NCBI GenBank assembly: GCA_965216135.1
Contig: CBDCFL010000012.1
Coordinates: 1 to 30,475, forward strand
DNA from: CBDCFL01 sp965216135
GTDB lineage: Bacteria; Pseudomonadota; Alphaproteobacteria; Rhodobacterales; Rhodobacteraceae
DNA length: 30,475 bases
Direction of reading: 5' to 3'
Position 1 is the first letter of the stretch. Every line of letters starts with the position of its first letter. The translations under genes and the position numbers were made by a program. A model generated the notes under the pieces. The model had not been told where the DNA came from. It was given only the letters and a program-made list of their open reading frames with translations, and made no database searches. Shown here in pieces: positions 1 to 6,793 of this stretch.

Positions 1-105
1 CCCGAATGCATCCTTGCGGTCTGCTCAACCTCTTACATGCGCGAACGTGGCGGGTTAGAGGCAACCTTGCACAATCATACACTGTCAATCGGCATTGAAT
101 GTTGA
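1..105 (+). pseudogene. 3' fragment of an unrecognised gene cut by IS21
   Basis: One frame is open from the first base. It gives about 33 residues (ending GGLEATLHNHTLSIGIE) and then reads into a TGA inside the IS21 terminal repeat. If real, this is a host gene truncated by the IS21 insertion at position 100. I do not recognise the family and the stretch is too short to judge coding quality. It could equally be non-coding. Confidence 0.2.
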
Positions 106-214
106 CCCCCTATCGGCACCCAAAAGTGACCCCCCTTTTGTGCTGAGCTGGCCCGTTGCTGCGTAGTCTCCATATAACGCAGCGGCGGCGGGCCAGCGTG
201 GTTGCGGTTAGGGG

Positions 215-943
215 TCAGGCTCGGTTTTTGAAACGCCAGCTTTCGTTTCCGGTTTCGACGATCTCGCAGTGATGCGTGAGGCGGTCGAGCAGTGCGGTGG
301 TCATTTTTGCATCACCGAAGACGCTCGGCCATTCGCCAAAGGTCAGATTGGTTGTGACGATGATCGAGGTGCGCTCGTAGAGCTTGCTGATCAGGTGGAA
401 CAGAAGCTGTCCACCGGTCTGGGCGAAGGGCAGATAGCCCAACTCGTCCAGGATCAGGAAGTCGAGGCGAGAGATCAGATCTGCGGTTCGTCCCTGCCGT
501 TCTGCACGGGCTTCGGCATCCAGCTTGTTCACCAGATCGACGCCATTGAAGAACCGCCCGCGACGGCCACTGCGGATGCAGGCGCGGGCGATGCTGACGG
601 CAAGATGGGTTTTGCCGGTTCCGGTGCCACCGATCAGCACCAGGTTGCGCTGGTGATCCAGGAAGTCTCCCGCAGCCAGGTCACGGATCAGCGTTTCGTT
701 GATCTCGGTCGCTTCGAAGTCGAACTCTTCCAGTTCCTTGGCCAGCGGCAGCCTGGCGATGATCATCTGGTATTTGATCGATCTTGCCAGCTTCTCGCTG
801 ATCTCGGCATTCAGCAGATCCCCAATGATCTGTTGCGGCTCGTGCCGGCGCTTGACTGCGGTGGTTATGATCTCATCGTAGGAGGCCTTCATTCCGTAGA
901 GCTTCGGCTTTCCCATCGCGTCGAGCAGGTCTGAGCGTTCCAT
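215..943 (-). CDS. istB: IS21-family helper ATPase IstB
   Basis: 242-residue AAA+ ATPase of the DnaA/DnaC-like IstB family, which helps the IstA transposase assemble on target DNA. The Walker A motif is visible as GGTGTGKTHLAVSIA (around residue 105) and Walker B as LDFLILDELGYLPF (around residue 160). A sensor-like IIVTTNLTFGEW follows. The length is normal for IstB and the frame is intact. A GAGGAGAAA stretch lies just upstream of the ATG. Its partner istA is reduced to a stub or lost, so this gene is probably an orphan. Confidence 0.93.
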   Translation of the reverse strand: MERSDLLDAMGKPKLYGMKASYDEIITTAVKRRHEPQQIIGDLLNAEISEKLARSIKYQMIIARLPLAKELEEFDFEATEINETLIRDLAAGDFLDHQRNLVLIGGTGTGKTHLAVSIARACIRSGRRGRFFNGVDLVNKLDAEARAERQGRTADLISRLDFLILDELGYLPFAQTGGQLLFHLISKLYERTSIIVTTNLTFGEWPSVFGDAKMTTALLDRLTHHCEIVETGNESWRFKNRA

Positions 944-963
944 CTGTTTTTCTCCTCAAGCTG

Positions 964-1077
964 TCATAACGGTTGCAATCGGCGGCAGGCTCGCAGTTCA
1001 GCCGTCGTGCCAGAGGCACGCCTGCGGCGTGACGCATCCGGGGTTGTGATTGTCAGGGGCGGCGGCGGTTCCCGGTG
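964..1077 (-). pseudogene. Possible 3' stub of istA
   Basis: On the minus strand one frame is open from the IS1202 edge to a TGA about 20 bp before the istB ATG. It is Arg/Pro-rich (ending LRACRRLQPL). This is the position where the end of istA lies in IS21 elements, so it may be the transposase C-terminus. The residues are not diagnostic, and another frame is also open over much of the same stretch. Confidence 0.3.
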
Positions 1078-2480
1078 TGTCGATAACAAACTGAATTGAC
1101 CGGTTTATGTACCATATGATTTGACCGCTTCTGTTGCGGTTTCTGGCCCTGTGGGGAAGTGGTCGGTCGCGGAGCGGCGGTCCACTTGTCCACAGGGTGC
1201 CGGCCGGTCGCGTCGAAGCGGATCACGCGGCCCGCCTTTCGCTGCTTTCGATCGGCGTGCCGTCTTTCTTGTAGCGGGCCAGGCAGCGCCGGCCATGGAA
1301 GACGGCAAGGTCGCCGTCGGGATATTCGTGCACACTCACTTTGGCCTTAACGTAGTGGTGGCGATGGCGGTCTGCCGGGATCTGCAGGCTCAAGTTCTTG
1401 TAGCGCACCGTGTTGTCATTGCCGACCACACGGTCCTCCTGCACACAGAGGATGTCCGCCAGGTTGCCGGCGAACGGCACGAAGGCGGAGCCTGTGTCCT
1501 CGGCCGGCCGGGCGAAGCGGGCATTGTGGGCCGGCAGGAAGTCCTCTTTCAGGAACCGGTTGGCGGCCGCCATATCGGTGATGCCGGCGAGCTCGAGTTC
1601 CTGCGGCAGGCGTTTCTGCAGGGTGCCGAACATGCGCTCCGAGCGGCCCCGGGCCTCCGGCGAATAGGCCGGGATCAGCTCAATACCGAGTTGCTGCAGG
1701 GCACGTCCGACCTGGGTTGGATTGTCCTTGTCGACCTTGCCGCCGGCCTCCGGCGTGTGCCAATAGTGCGAGGCCCGGTCTGCATAAAGCGAGCAGAACA
1801 GCCCCATGGCCGACCCCACCTCCAGCAGCGCCACAAAGCTCGACATGGTGCCCTCCTCGGCGACGAAGAAGGCGGAATAGATCTCCGAAGTGGCATCGTC
1901 CATGGTCACGATCAGGTCCCAGTACTGACCCGGCACCCATTGGTGCGTGGAGCCGTCCTGGTGCAACATCATGCCGACCATCGGCCGGCGCGGCCGCTTG
2001 CGGCGGTGCACGCCGCGCCGCGGCGCCGGCGCGACCCGGCCGTGCGCCTGGAGCGTCAGCCGCACCCAGTTGTAACTGCGCGTGACGTCGTGCTTTGCAA
2101 CCAGCTTCTCCCAGAAGTGCCAGGCGGTGAAATGCCGGTACCTGGTATCGAACAGATCCAACAGTGCCACCACCTCGTCGACCCCGGCGCGGCGCGCGGA
2201 AACCCGACCCAGGCGGCGGTCGTAAAGACCCTCCGCGCCCTCGGCCTCAAAGCGATCGCGCCAGCGTCGGAACGTGCGCTCGGACATGCCCAGGATCTCG
2301 GCTGCCTCCAGCTGGCTCAACTCACCCCTGTAGGTGCGTCCGTAAACCTCATCGAACTTCATCAATCTCAACCCCTGTAACTGCTCTGTCCGGCGCATCA
2401 GCTCCTCCACTTCCTGGAGGAGTTCTAATGCCGGACAGATCATTTGTTACATTGACCGGCCATATCACGTGTTATCGACA
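1078..2480 (-). mobile_element. IS1202/ISNCY-type element, tandem copy 1
   Basis: 1403-bp element bounded by the inverted repeat TGTCGATAAC (1078-1087) and GTTATCGACA (2471-2480). It carries one DDE transposase on the minus strand. Its sequence is repeated 1419 bp further on in the same orientation. The only difference I noticed is A at 1349 versus G at 2768, a silent change in the transposase. The right edge abuts a 16-bp sequence (2481-2496) that also follows copy 2. The left edge abuts the IS21 remnant and lacks that 16-mer. Confidence 0.9.
1223..2443 (-). CDS. IS1202/ISNCY-family DDE transposase (copy 1)
   Basis: 406-residue transposase. The N-terminal part has a helix-turn-helix (LSQLEAAEILGMSERTFRRW, around residues 42-61), followed by an rve-type catalytic core. 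Candidate acidic residues are the D in MMLHQDGSTHQW or the following VTMDDATSE, the D in SLYADRASHY and the E in GRSERMFGTLQKR. This layout is that of transposases annotated as ISNCY/IS1202. The start given is the longest. An internal ATG at 2398 (MRRTEQ) is preceded directly by GGAGGAG and may be the true start, giving 391 residues. The frame is intact, so the element is potentially active. Confidence 0.9.
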   Translation of the reverse strand: MICPALELLQEVEELMRRTEQLQGLRLMKFDEVYGRTYRGELSQLEAAEILGMSERTFRRWRDRFEAEGAEGLYDRRLGRVSARRAGVDEVVALLDLFDTRYRHFTAWHFWEKLVAKHDVTRSYNWVRLTLQAHGRVAPAPRRGVHRRKRPRRPMVGMMLHQDGSTHQWVPGQYWDLIVTMDDATSEIYSAFFVAEEGTMSSFVALLEVGSAMGLFCSLYADRASHYWHTPEAGGKVDKDNPTQVGRALQQLGIELIPAYSPEARGRSERMFGTLQKRLPQELELAGITDMAAANRFLKEDFLPAHNARFARPAEDTGSAFVPFAGNLADILCVQEDRVVGNDNTVRYKNLSLQIPADRHRHHYVKAKVSVHEYPDGDLAVFHGRRCLARYKKDGTPIESSERRAA

Positions 2481-2496
2481 TTACCGACAGGCGCAC
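2481..2496. repeat. 16-bp direct repeat between the tandem IS copies
   Basis: TTACCGACAGGCGCAC lies exactly between the right terminal repeat of copy 1 and the left terminal repeat of copy 2. The identical 16-mer follows copy 2 (3900-3915). IS1202-type elements are known for long target duplications, so this pair is most simply the target-site duplication of copy 2. Confidence 0.8.
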
Positions 2497-3899
2497 TGTC
2501 GATAACAAACTGAATTGACCGGTTTATGTACCATATGATTTGACCGCTTCTGTTGCGGTTTCTGGCCCTGTGGGGAAGTGGTCGGTCGCGGAGCGGCGGT
2601 CCACTTGTCCACAGGGTGCCGGCCGGTCGCGTCGAAGCGGATCACGCGGCCCGCCTTTCGCTGCTTTCGATCGGCGTGCCGTCTTTCTTGTAGCGGGCCA
2701 GGCAGCGCCGGCCATGGAAGACGGCAAGGTCGCCGTCGGGATATTCGTGCACACTCACTTTGGCCTTGACGTAGTGGTGGCGATGGCGGTCTGCCGGGAT
2801 CTGCAGGCTCAAGTTCTTGTAGCGCACCGTGTTGTCATTGCCGACCACACGGTCCTCCTGCACACAGAGGATGTCCGCCAGGTTGCCGGCGAACGGCACG
2901 AAGGCGGAGCCTGTGTCCTCGGCCGGCCGGGCGAAGCGGGCATTGTGGGCCGGCAGGAAGTCCTCTTTCAGGAACCGGTTGGCGGCCGCCATATCGGTGA
3001 TGCCGGCGAGCTCGAGTTCCTGCGGCAGGCGTTTCTGCAGGGTGCCGAACATGCGCTCCGAGCGGCCCCGGGCCTCCGGCGAATAGGCCGGGATCAGCTC
3101 AATACCGAGTTGCTGCAGGGCACGTCCGACCTGGGTTGGATTGTCCTTGTCGACCTTGCCGCCGGCCTCCGGCGTGTGCCAATAGTGCGAGGCCCGGTCT
3201 GCATAAAGCGAGCAGAACAGCCCCATGGCCGACCCCACCTCCAGCAGCGCCACAAAGCTCGACATGGTGCCCTCCTCGGCGACGAAGAAGGCGGAATAGA
3301 TCTCCGAAGTGGCATCGTCCATGGTCACGATCAGGTCCCAGTACTGACCCGGCACCCATTGGTGCGTGGAGCCGTCCTGGTGCAACATCATGCCGACCAT
3401 CGGCCGGCGCGGCCGCTTGCGGCGGTGCACGCCGCGCCGCGGCGCCGGCGCGACCCGGCCGTGCGCCTGGAGCGTCAGCCGCACCCAGTTGTAACTGCGC
3501 GTGACGTCGTGCTTTGCAACCAGCTTCTCCCAGAAGTGCCAGGCGGTGAAATGCCGGTACCTGGTATCGAACAGATCCAACAGTGCCACCACCTCGTCGA
3601 CCCCGGCGCGGCGCGCGGAAACCCGACCCAGGCGGCGGTCGTAAAGACCCTCCGCGCCCTCGGCCTCAAAGCGATCGCGCCAGCGTCGGAACGTGCGCTC
3701 GGACATGCCCAGGATCTCGGCTGCCTCCAGCTGGCTCAACTCACCCCTGTAGGTGCGTCCGTAAACCTCATCGAACTTCATCAATCTCAACCCCTGTAAC
3801 TGCTCTGTCCGGCGCATCAGCTCCTCCACTTCCTGGAGGAGTTCTAATGCCGGACAGATCATTTGTTACATTGACCGGCCATATCACGTGTTATCGACA
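2497..3899 (-). mobile_element. IS1202/ISNCY-type element, tandem copy 2
   Basis: Same 1403-bp element as copy 1, with terminal repeats TGTCGATAAC at 2497 and GTTATCGACA ending at 3899. It is flanked on both sides by the 16-bp direct repeat, so it has the hallmarks of a normal insertion. The tandem arrangement brings the right end of copy 1 and the left end of copy 2 within 16 bp. That is a configuration in which facing ends can act as a strong transposition substrate. Confidence 0.92.
2642..3862 (-). CDS. IS1202/ISNCY-family DDE transposase (copy 2)
   Basis: The translation is identical over all 406 residues to the copy 1 transposase, including the helix-turn-helix and the rve catalytic core. 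The single base difference from copy 1 (2768) is a third-position change in a valine codon near the C-terminus. As in copy 1, an internal ATG (3817) has the better Shine-Dalgarno sequence. Confidence 0.9.
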   Translation of the reverse strand: MICPALELLQEVEELMRRTEQLQGLRLMKFDEVYGRTYRGELSQLEAAEILGMSERTFRRWRDRFEAEGAEGLYDRRLGRVSARRAGVDEVVALLDLFDTRYRHFTAWHFWEKLVAKHDVTRSYNWVRLTLQAHGRVAPAPRRGVHRRKRPRRPMVGMMLHQDGSTHQWVPGQYWDLIVTMDDATSEIYSAFFVAEEGTMSSFVALLEVGSAMGLFCSLYADRASHYWHTPEAGGKVDKDNPTQVGRALQQLGIELIPAYSPEARGRSERMFGTLQKRLPQELELAGITDMAAANRFLKEDFLPAHNARFARPAEDTGSAFVPFAGNLADILCVQEDRVVGNDNTVRYKNLSLQIPADRHRHHYVKAKVSVHEYPDGDLAVFHGRRCLARYKKDGTPIESSERRAA

Positions 3900-3915
3900 T
3901 TACCGACAGGCGCAC
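3900..3915. repeat. Second copy of the 16-bp direct repeat
   Basis: Identical to 2481-2496. It marks the right edge of the tandem IS array and the first base of resident DNA beyond it. Confidence 0.8.
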
Positions 3916-3943
3916 TTGACAGATTCTCAGGAATCGGTAGGAT
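3916..3943 (+). promoter_or_regulatory. Candidate sigma-70-type promoter
   Basis: A perfect TTGACA -35 box (3916-3921) is followed after 16 bp by TAGGAT (3938-3943), which matches four of six consensus -10 positions. Transcription would start near 3950 and enter a stretch of three hairpins. This is inferred from sequence only. Confidence 0.4.
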
Positions 3944-3949
3944 TACCGC

Positions 3950-4045
3950 GTCATTGAGTCTGTCTCGTGCGTCCTCTGGGGTTACACGAGACCATCAAAT
4001 CCCCTTTCGGGGCGCTTAGGCCGGACCTCCAACAGTCCGGCTTTT
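3950..4045 (+). ncRNA. Candidate small RNA of about 95 nt
   Basis: Between the candidate promoter and a strong terminator lie three consecutive perfect hairpins. GTCTCGTG (3962-3969) pairs with CACGAGAC (3985-3992). CCCC pairs with GGGG around a TTTC loop (4001-4012). GCCGGAC (4020-4026) pairs with GTCCGGC (4035-4041) and is followed by TTTT. The third loop carries a CUCC anti-Shine-Dalgarno-like element, a feature of several alphaproteobacterial sRNAs. I cannot assign it to a known sRNA family. On the opposite strand a 36-codon open frame ending at 3982 (ending RPKRPERGFDGLV) lacks a convincing start. Confidence 0.35.
4020..4045 (+). terminator. Rho-independent terminator
   Basis: A seven-base-pair GC-rich stem (GCCGGAC/GTCCGGC) with an eight-base loop is followed immediately by four T on the plus strand. 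It would end the candidate small RNA. The remaining bases up to 4150 show no recognisable gene. Confidence 0.6.
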
Positions 4046-4150
4046 GCGTTGATGGCCACTGCGATGCGTCGTCGCACAAAGGCACCATATATTGGGGCAA
4101 CCGCTCTGGTCAACCACCAAATGCCAAGAAACCTACAGGATTTGAATCAC

Positions 4151-4240
4151 TTACTGGGAAACTGACCGGCCGCTCACGGCGTCAAGTATATAAGCCCCAA
4201 AGATTAGGCCATAGATAAGCGGTTCTGCTGAGATAACCAT
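4151..4240 (-). pseudogene. tadB: tadB, 5' stub
   Basis: An ATG five bases after the cpaF stop opens MVISAEPLIYGLIFG. This resembles the N-terminus of TadB, the inner-membrane platform protein encoded directly after cpaF/tadA in tad operons. After about residue 15 the sequence no longer fits the family and a TAA ends the frame at residue 29. The rest of tadB and all later tad genes (tadC, tadD and so on) are absent from this side. A deletion or rearrangement breakpoint therefore probably lies near 4195. The assignment rests on a short match plus position. Confidence 0.5.
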
Positions 4241-4245
4241 AGAAC

Positions 4246-5490
4246 TCATTCCTCGAATGGCTCGAATATGGACGCGGGCAAATCGTAACCCCACATCCGA
4301 AAACGCTCTGAAAAGTGGCTGCGCACACCGGTTGCGGTGAAGTGGCCGATGATTTTGCTGTCCGGGGTCAATCCGACACGCTGGTAGCGGAACACTTCCT
4401 GCATCGAGATGACTTCGCCTTCCATGCCGGTCACTTCGGTGATCGACACCATCCGACGCGAGCCGTCTTGCAGGCGGCTGACTTGAACAACCAAGTTAAC
4501 AGCCGAAGATATCTGGGCGCGAACCGCCTTGAGCGGCATTTCCATGCCGGCCATCGAGATCATGTTTTCCAGACGGCTGACCCCGTCGCGCGCCGAGTTG
4601 GCGTGGATTGTGGTCATCGAGCCGTCGTGGCCGGTGTTCATCGCCTGTAGCATGTCGATGACTTCGTCGCCGCGTGTCTCACCAACGATGATGCGGTCCG
4701 GGCGCATCCTGAGCGCGTTCCTGAGGCAATCGCGCTGGGTCACCGCGCCCTTGCCTTCAACATTCGGCGGCCGGCTTTCCATCCGGCCAACATGGGTTTG
4801 CTGAAGTTGCAATTCGGCGGTGTCTTCGATCGTCAGAATGCGCTCGGCATCGTCAATGAAGCTCGACAGCGCATTCAGCGTCGTGGTCTTGCCCGAACCG
4901 GTCCCGCCCGAAACGATGATGTTCAGACGGGTTGATACAGCGGCCTGCAGATATGCAGCCATTTCCTCGGTAAACGCACCGAAATTCACCAGATCATCAA
5001 TCGCCAGTTTATCTTGGGTAAACTTCCTGATCGAGACCAGTGAGCCATCCACGGCAATCGGCGGAACCATTGCGTTGAAACGCGAGCCATCGGCAAGGCG
5101 GGCATCGACATAGGGGTTCGATTCATCGACCCGGCACCCGACTGCAGAGACGATCTTGTCGATAATCCTGAGCAGGTGCTTTTCGTCTTTGAAGCTCGTG
5201 TCGGTCAACTGGAGTTTCCCGTTACGCTCGATAAAGACCTGGTGCGGGCCATTGACCAGGATGTCGTTGATCGTATCGTCCTTGAGCAGGGGCTCTAGCG
5301 GACCCAGGCCGGTGACCTCATCAAAAAGATCCTGGTTCAGCGTCGCGCGTTCCTCGCGGTTCAGCACGACGGCCAGTTCTTCGAGTGCCTCACCTGCGAT
5401 GGAGGAGATTTCAGAGCGCAATTCGCTTTCCGAGGCAGTTTCAAGTGCGGACAGATTAAGATTGTCCAAAAGGCGCTTGTGCAGCTCTAC
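4246..5490 (-). pseudogene. cpaF: cpaF/tadA ATPase, 3' part (split by IS200-like element)
   Basis: C-terminal 414 codons of the tad pilus secretion ATPase, the hexameric motor that powers Flp pilus assembly at the inner membrane. Walker A is GGTGSGKTTTLN, the Asp box region reads ILTIEDTAELQL, and Walker B/His box residues are in RMRPDRIIVGETRGDE and TGHDGSMTTIHANS. The fragment starts at VELHKRLLDNLNLSALE. Joined to the 5' part at 6041 it gives an intact 484-residue reading frame, so the IS200-like insertion is the only lesion. An in-frame readthrough from inside the IS, starting at 5595, could give an N-terminally altered protein with the whole ATPase core. Confidence 0.93.
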
Positions 5491-5550
5491 TTTCCAATTC
5501 TTAGGGTCAGAGCCACCGGCTTCCAGCCGGTCTGCTTCAGCTAAATTCTG

Positions 5551-5614
5551 ATGAGCCTTCCCCCTGATTTTGGCTCGCCCTTGGGTGAAAGCCAAAATCA
5601 GGGGGAAGGCTCAT
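5551..5614 (+). promoter_or_regulatory. 25-bp hairpin sequestering the transposase start
   Basis: Positions 5551-5575 and 5590-5614 are a perfect 25-bp inverted repeat around a 14-base loop. The 3' arm contains the GGGGGAAGG ribosome-binding region and runs into the ATG at 5613. In a transcript entering from outside, the whole initiation region would be double-stranded. This matches the known IS200 strategy of blocking translation from read-through transcripts. Confidence 0.7.
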
Positions 5615-6032
5615 GGCCTATTGTACTGGTAGTCATACCAAATTTTATCACCGATATCATATCGTTTGGGTTACGAAGTATCGGTTCAAGGTTTTGCACG
5701 GCGATATGCGGGTGCGCTTGCGTGAAATCATCCGCCAGACCTGCAGTGAAATGGGCGTGCGGATCGAGAAGGGCGTCCTGTCGAACGATCACGTTCATAT
5801 GTTCGTGTCGATCCCACCGCACCTGGCGCTGTCGACGGTGATGCAGCGGATCAAGGGGCGCTCATCCCGCAAAATCCAGATGGAGTTCCCGGACCTGCGC
5901 AAACGATACTGGGGCAGGCGGTTTTGGGCCCGTGGATATTTCTCGACCACATCAGGCAATGTGACTGACGATGTCATACTTCAGTATCTGGAGCTTCACT
6001 CCAAACGGAAACCTACCGGCATCAGCCGGTAG
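5613..6032 (+). CDS. tnpA: IS200/IS605-type Y1 transposase TnpA
   Basis: 139-residue single-strand transposase of the HUH/Y1 family. The metal-binding HUH motif is HVH in LSNDHVHMFVSIPPHL (around residue 65). The nucleophilic tyrosine is likely the Y in VILQYLELH near the C-terminus. The N-terminal HIVWVTKYR-type strand is also recognisable (YHIVWVTKYRFKVL). It looks complete, and its last codons lie within the right-end hairpin. It is transcribed against cpaF. Confidence 0.93.
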   Translation: MAYCTGSHTKFYHRYHIVWVTKYRFKVLHGDMRVRLREIIRQTCSEMGVRIEKGVLSNDHVHMFVSIPPHLALSTVMQRIKGRSSRKIQMEFPDLRKRYWGRRFWARGYFSTTSGNVTDDVILQYLELHSKRKPTGISR

Positions 6033-6040
6033 TGGTTTAG

Positions 6041-6250
6041 CTTGACCTCGCTGAGCCGTTCCTTGCGCTTTTTTTCCTTGTCCATCGGCACAACCTGGCC
6101 CGGTGTCACGACGGGTTGTTTGCGATGCGCTGCGGGGCGGCGTTGAACCTGTGCGGGGGCCTCTGCCACTGCCGCCGATTCTGGTTTTTCGGTGGAAACT
6201 TCGACGAGGCTCGGCTTGCCGCCAGTCGGTTTTTTGTAGCGGGAAAACAT
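6041..6250 (-). pseudogene. cpaF: cpaF/tadA, 5' part
   Basis: First 70 codons of cpaF (MFSRYKKPTG through KERLSEVK). This is the variable, Pro/Ala-rich N-terminal region that precedes the ATPase core in CpaF proteins. The frame then runs into the IS200-like right end and stops there. The ATG lies 19 bp after the cpaE stop, so the two genes were in one operon. Confidence 0.9.
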
Positions 6251-6269
6251 ATTTGTTACCTTCCGACGT

Positions 6270-6793
6270 TTATCCGGTTGCGACTGAGACGTTCAGTTCG
6301 TGCATTTGTTGTGCAAGTTTCAGGATCTCTTTGCGGTACGGGTTCTTGGCCGCGGTTTCCGCCAACGGCTGTCCGTGGTCTGTCGATTCCGTGATCTGAC
6401 AGCCGCCATCGGGCATCTGCACCTCGATGTCGATGTCGAGGCTTTCGCCAAGACGTTTGACACGCGCCTTGCCCGACATATCGGTGAATTTCGGCGCCCG
6501 GTTCATGACGAAACGCAGCTTTTCAACTGGTAGTTCTTCGGATTTCAGTGCGCGGATCATCCGGAGCGTGTTTTGGGCGGACCGCATATCAATCTCGAGC
6601 GGCGCAAAATAGACATGCGCGCTGTGCAAAACCACCTCGGTCCATGCGACGACCGTCGATGGCATGTCGATGATAACATAGTCGAAGTTCGATTTTGCCG
6701 CTTCCAGAACCCGCTCGATATCCTCGGGGCCGACGATATCCAATGGCAGCATTTCCGCGGGCGCGGTCAGCACGCTCAGTTTTTCGTTGAATA
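6270..6793 (-). pseudogene. cpaE: cpaE/tadZ, 3' part (split by IS630)
   Basis: C-terminal half of the ParA/MinD-like pilus localisation ATPase CpaE/TadZ, from FNEKLSVLTAPAEMLP to the stop. FDYVIIDMPSTVVAWTE is the Walker B region of this family. Joining it to the N-terminal part across the TA target (6792-6793 / 7957-7958) gives 410 codons in one frame. The insertion point and TA duplication are therefore well supported. Confidence 0.92.

Larger units (their letters stand above)
100..1077 (-). mobile_element. IS21-family element, 3' remnant
   Basis: One end of an IS21-type element begins at 100 with TGTTGACCCCC. The TGACCCCC motif occurs again near 127, as is typical of the multiple internal repeats at IS21 ends. 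It carries an intact istB, and upstream of that only about 130 bp remain before an IS1202-type element starts at 1078. The istA transposase body and the other terminal repeat are absent, so the element cannot move by itself. The loss is best explained by insertion of the IS1202-type element followed by IS-IS recombination, because no copy of the 16-bp repeat seen elsewhere lies at this edge. Confidence 0.85.
5491..6040 (+). mobile_element. IS200-like element inserted in cpaF
   Basis: 550-bp element encoding a single Y1 transposase. The edges are deduced from cpaF: removing exactly 5491-6040 rejoins codons K70 and V71 in frame, and no target duplication is needed, as expected for IS200/IS605. 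Subterminal hairpins are present at the left end (ACCGGCT 5515-5521 with AGCCGGT 5525-5531) and the right end (CTACCGGC 6013-6020 with GCCGGTAG 6025-6032). The edges are uncertain by about one or two bases. No tnpB is present. Confidence 0.85.

Noticed and set aside
1121..2380. 419-codon open frame on the plus strand (and its twin at 2540-3799)
   Set aside because: It lies antisense to the IS1202-type transposase, whose motifs are clear. GC-rich codons on the coding strand keep the opposite frame open.
3967..4218. 83-codon plus-strand open frame
   Set aside because: It covers the hairpins and the terminator and has no Shine-Dalgarno. The composition does not look coding.
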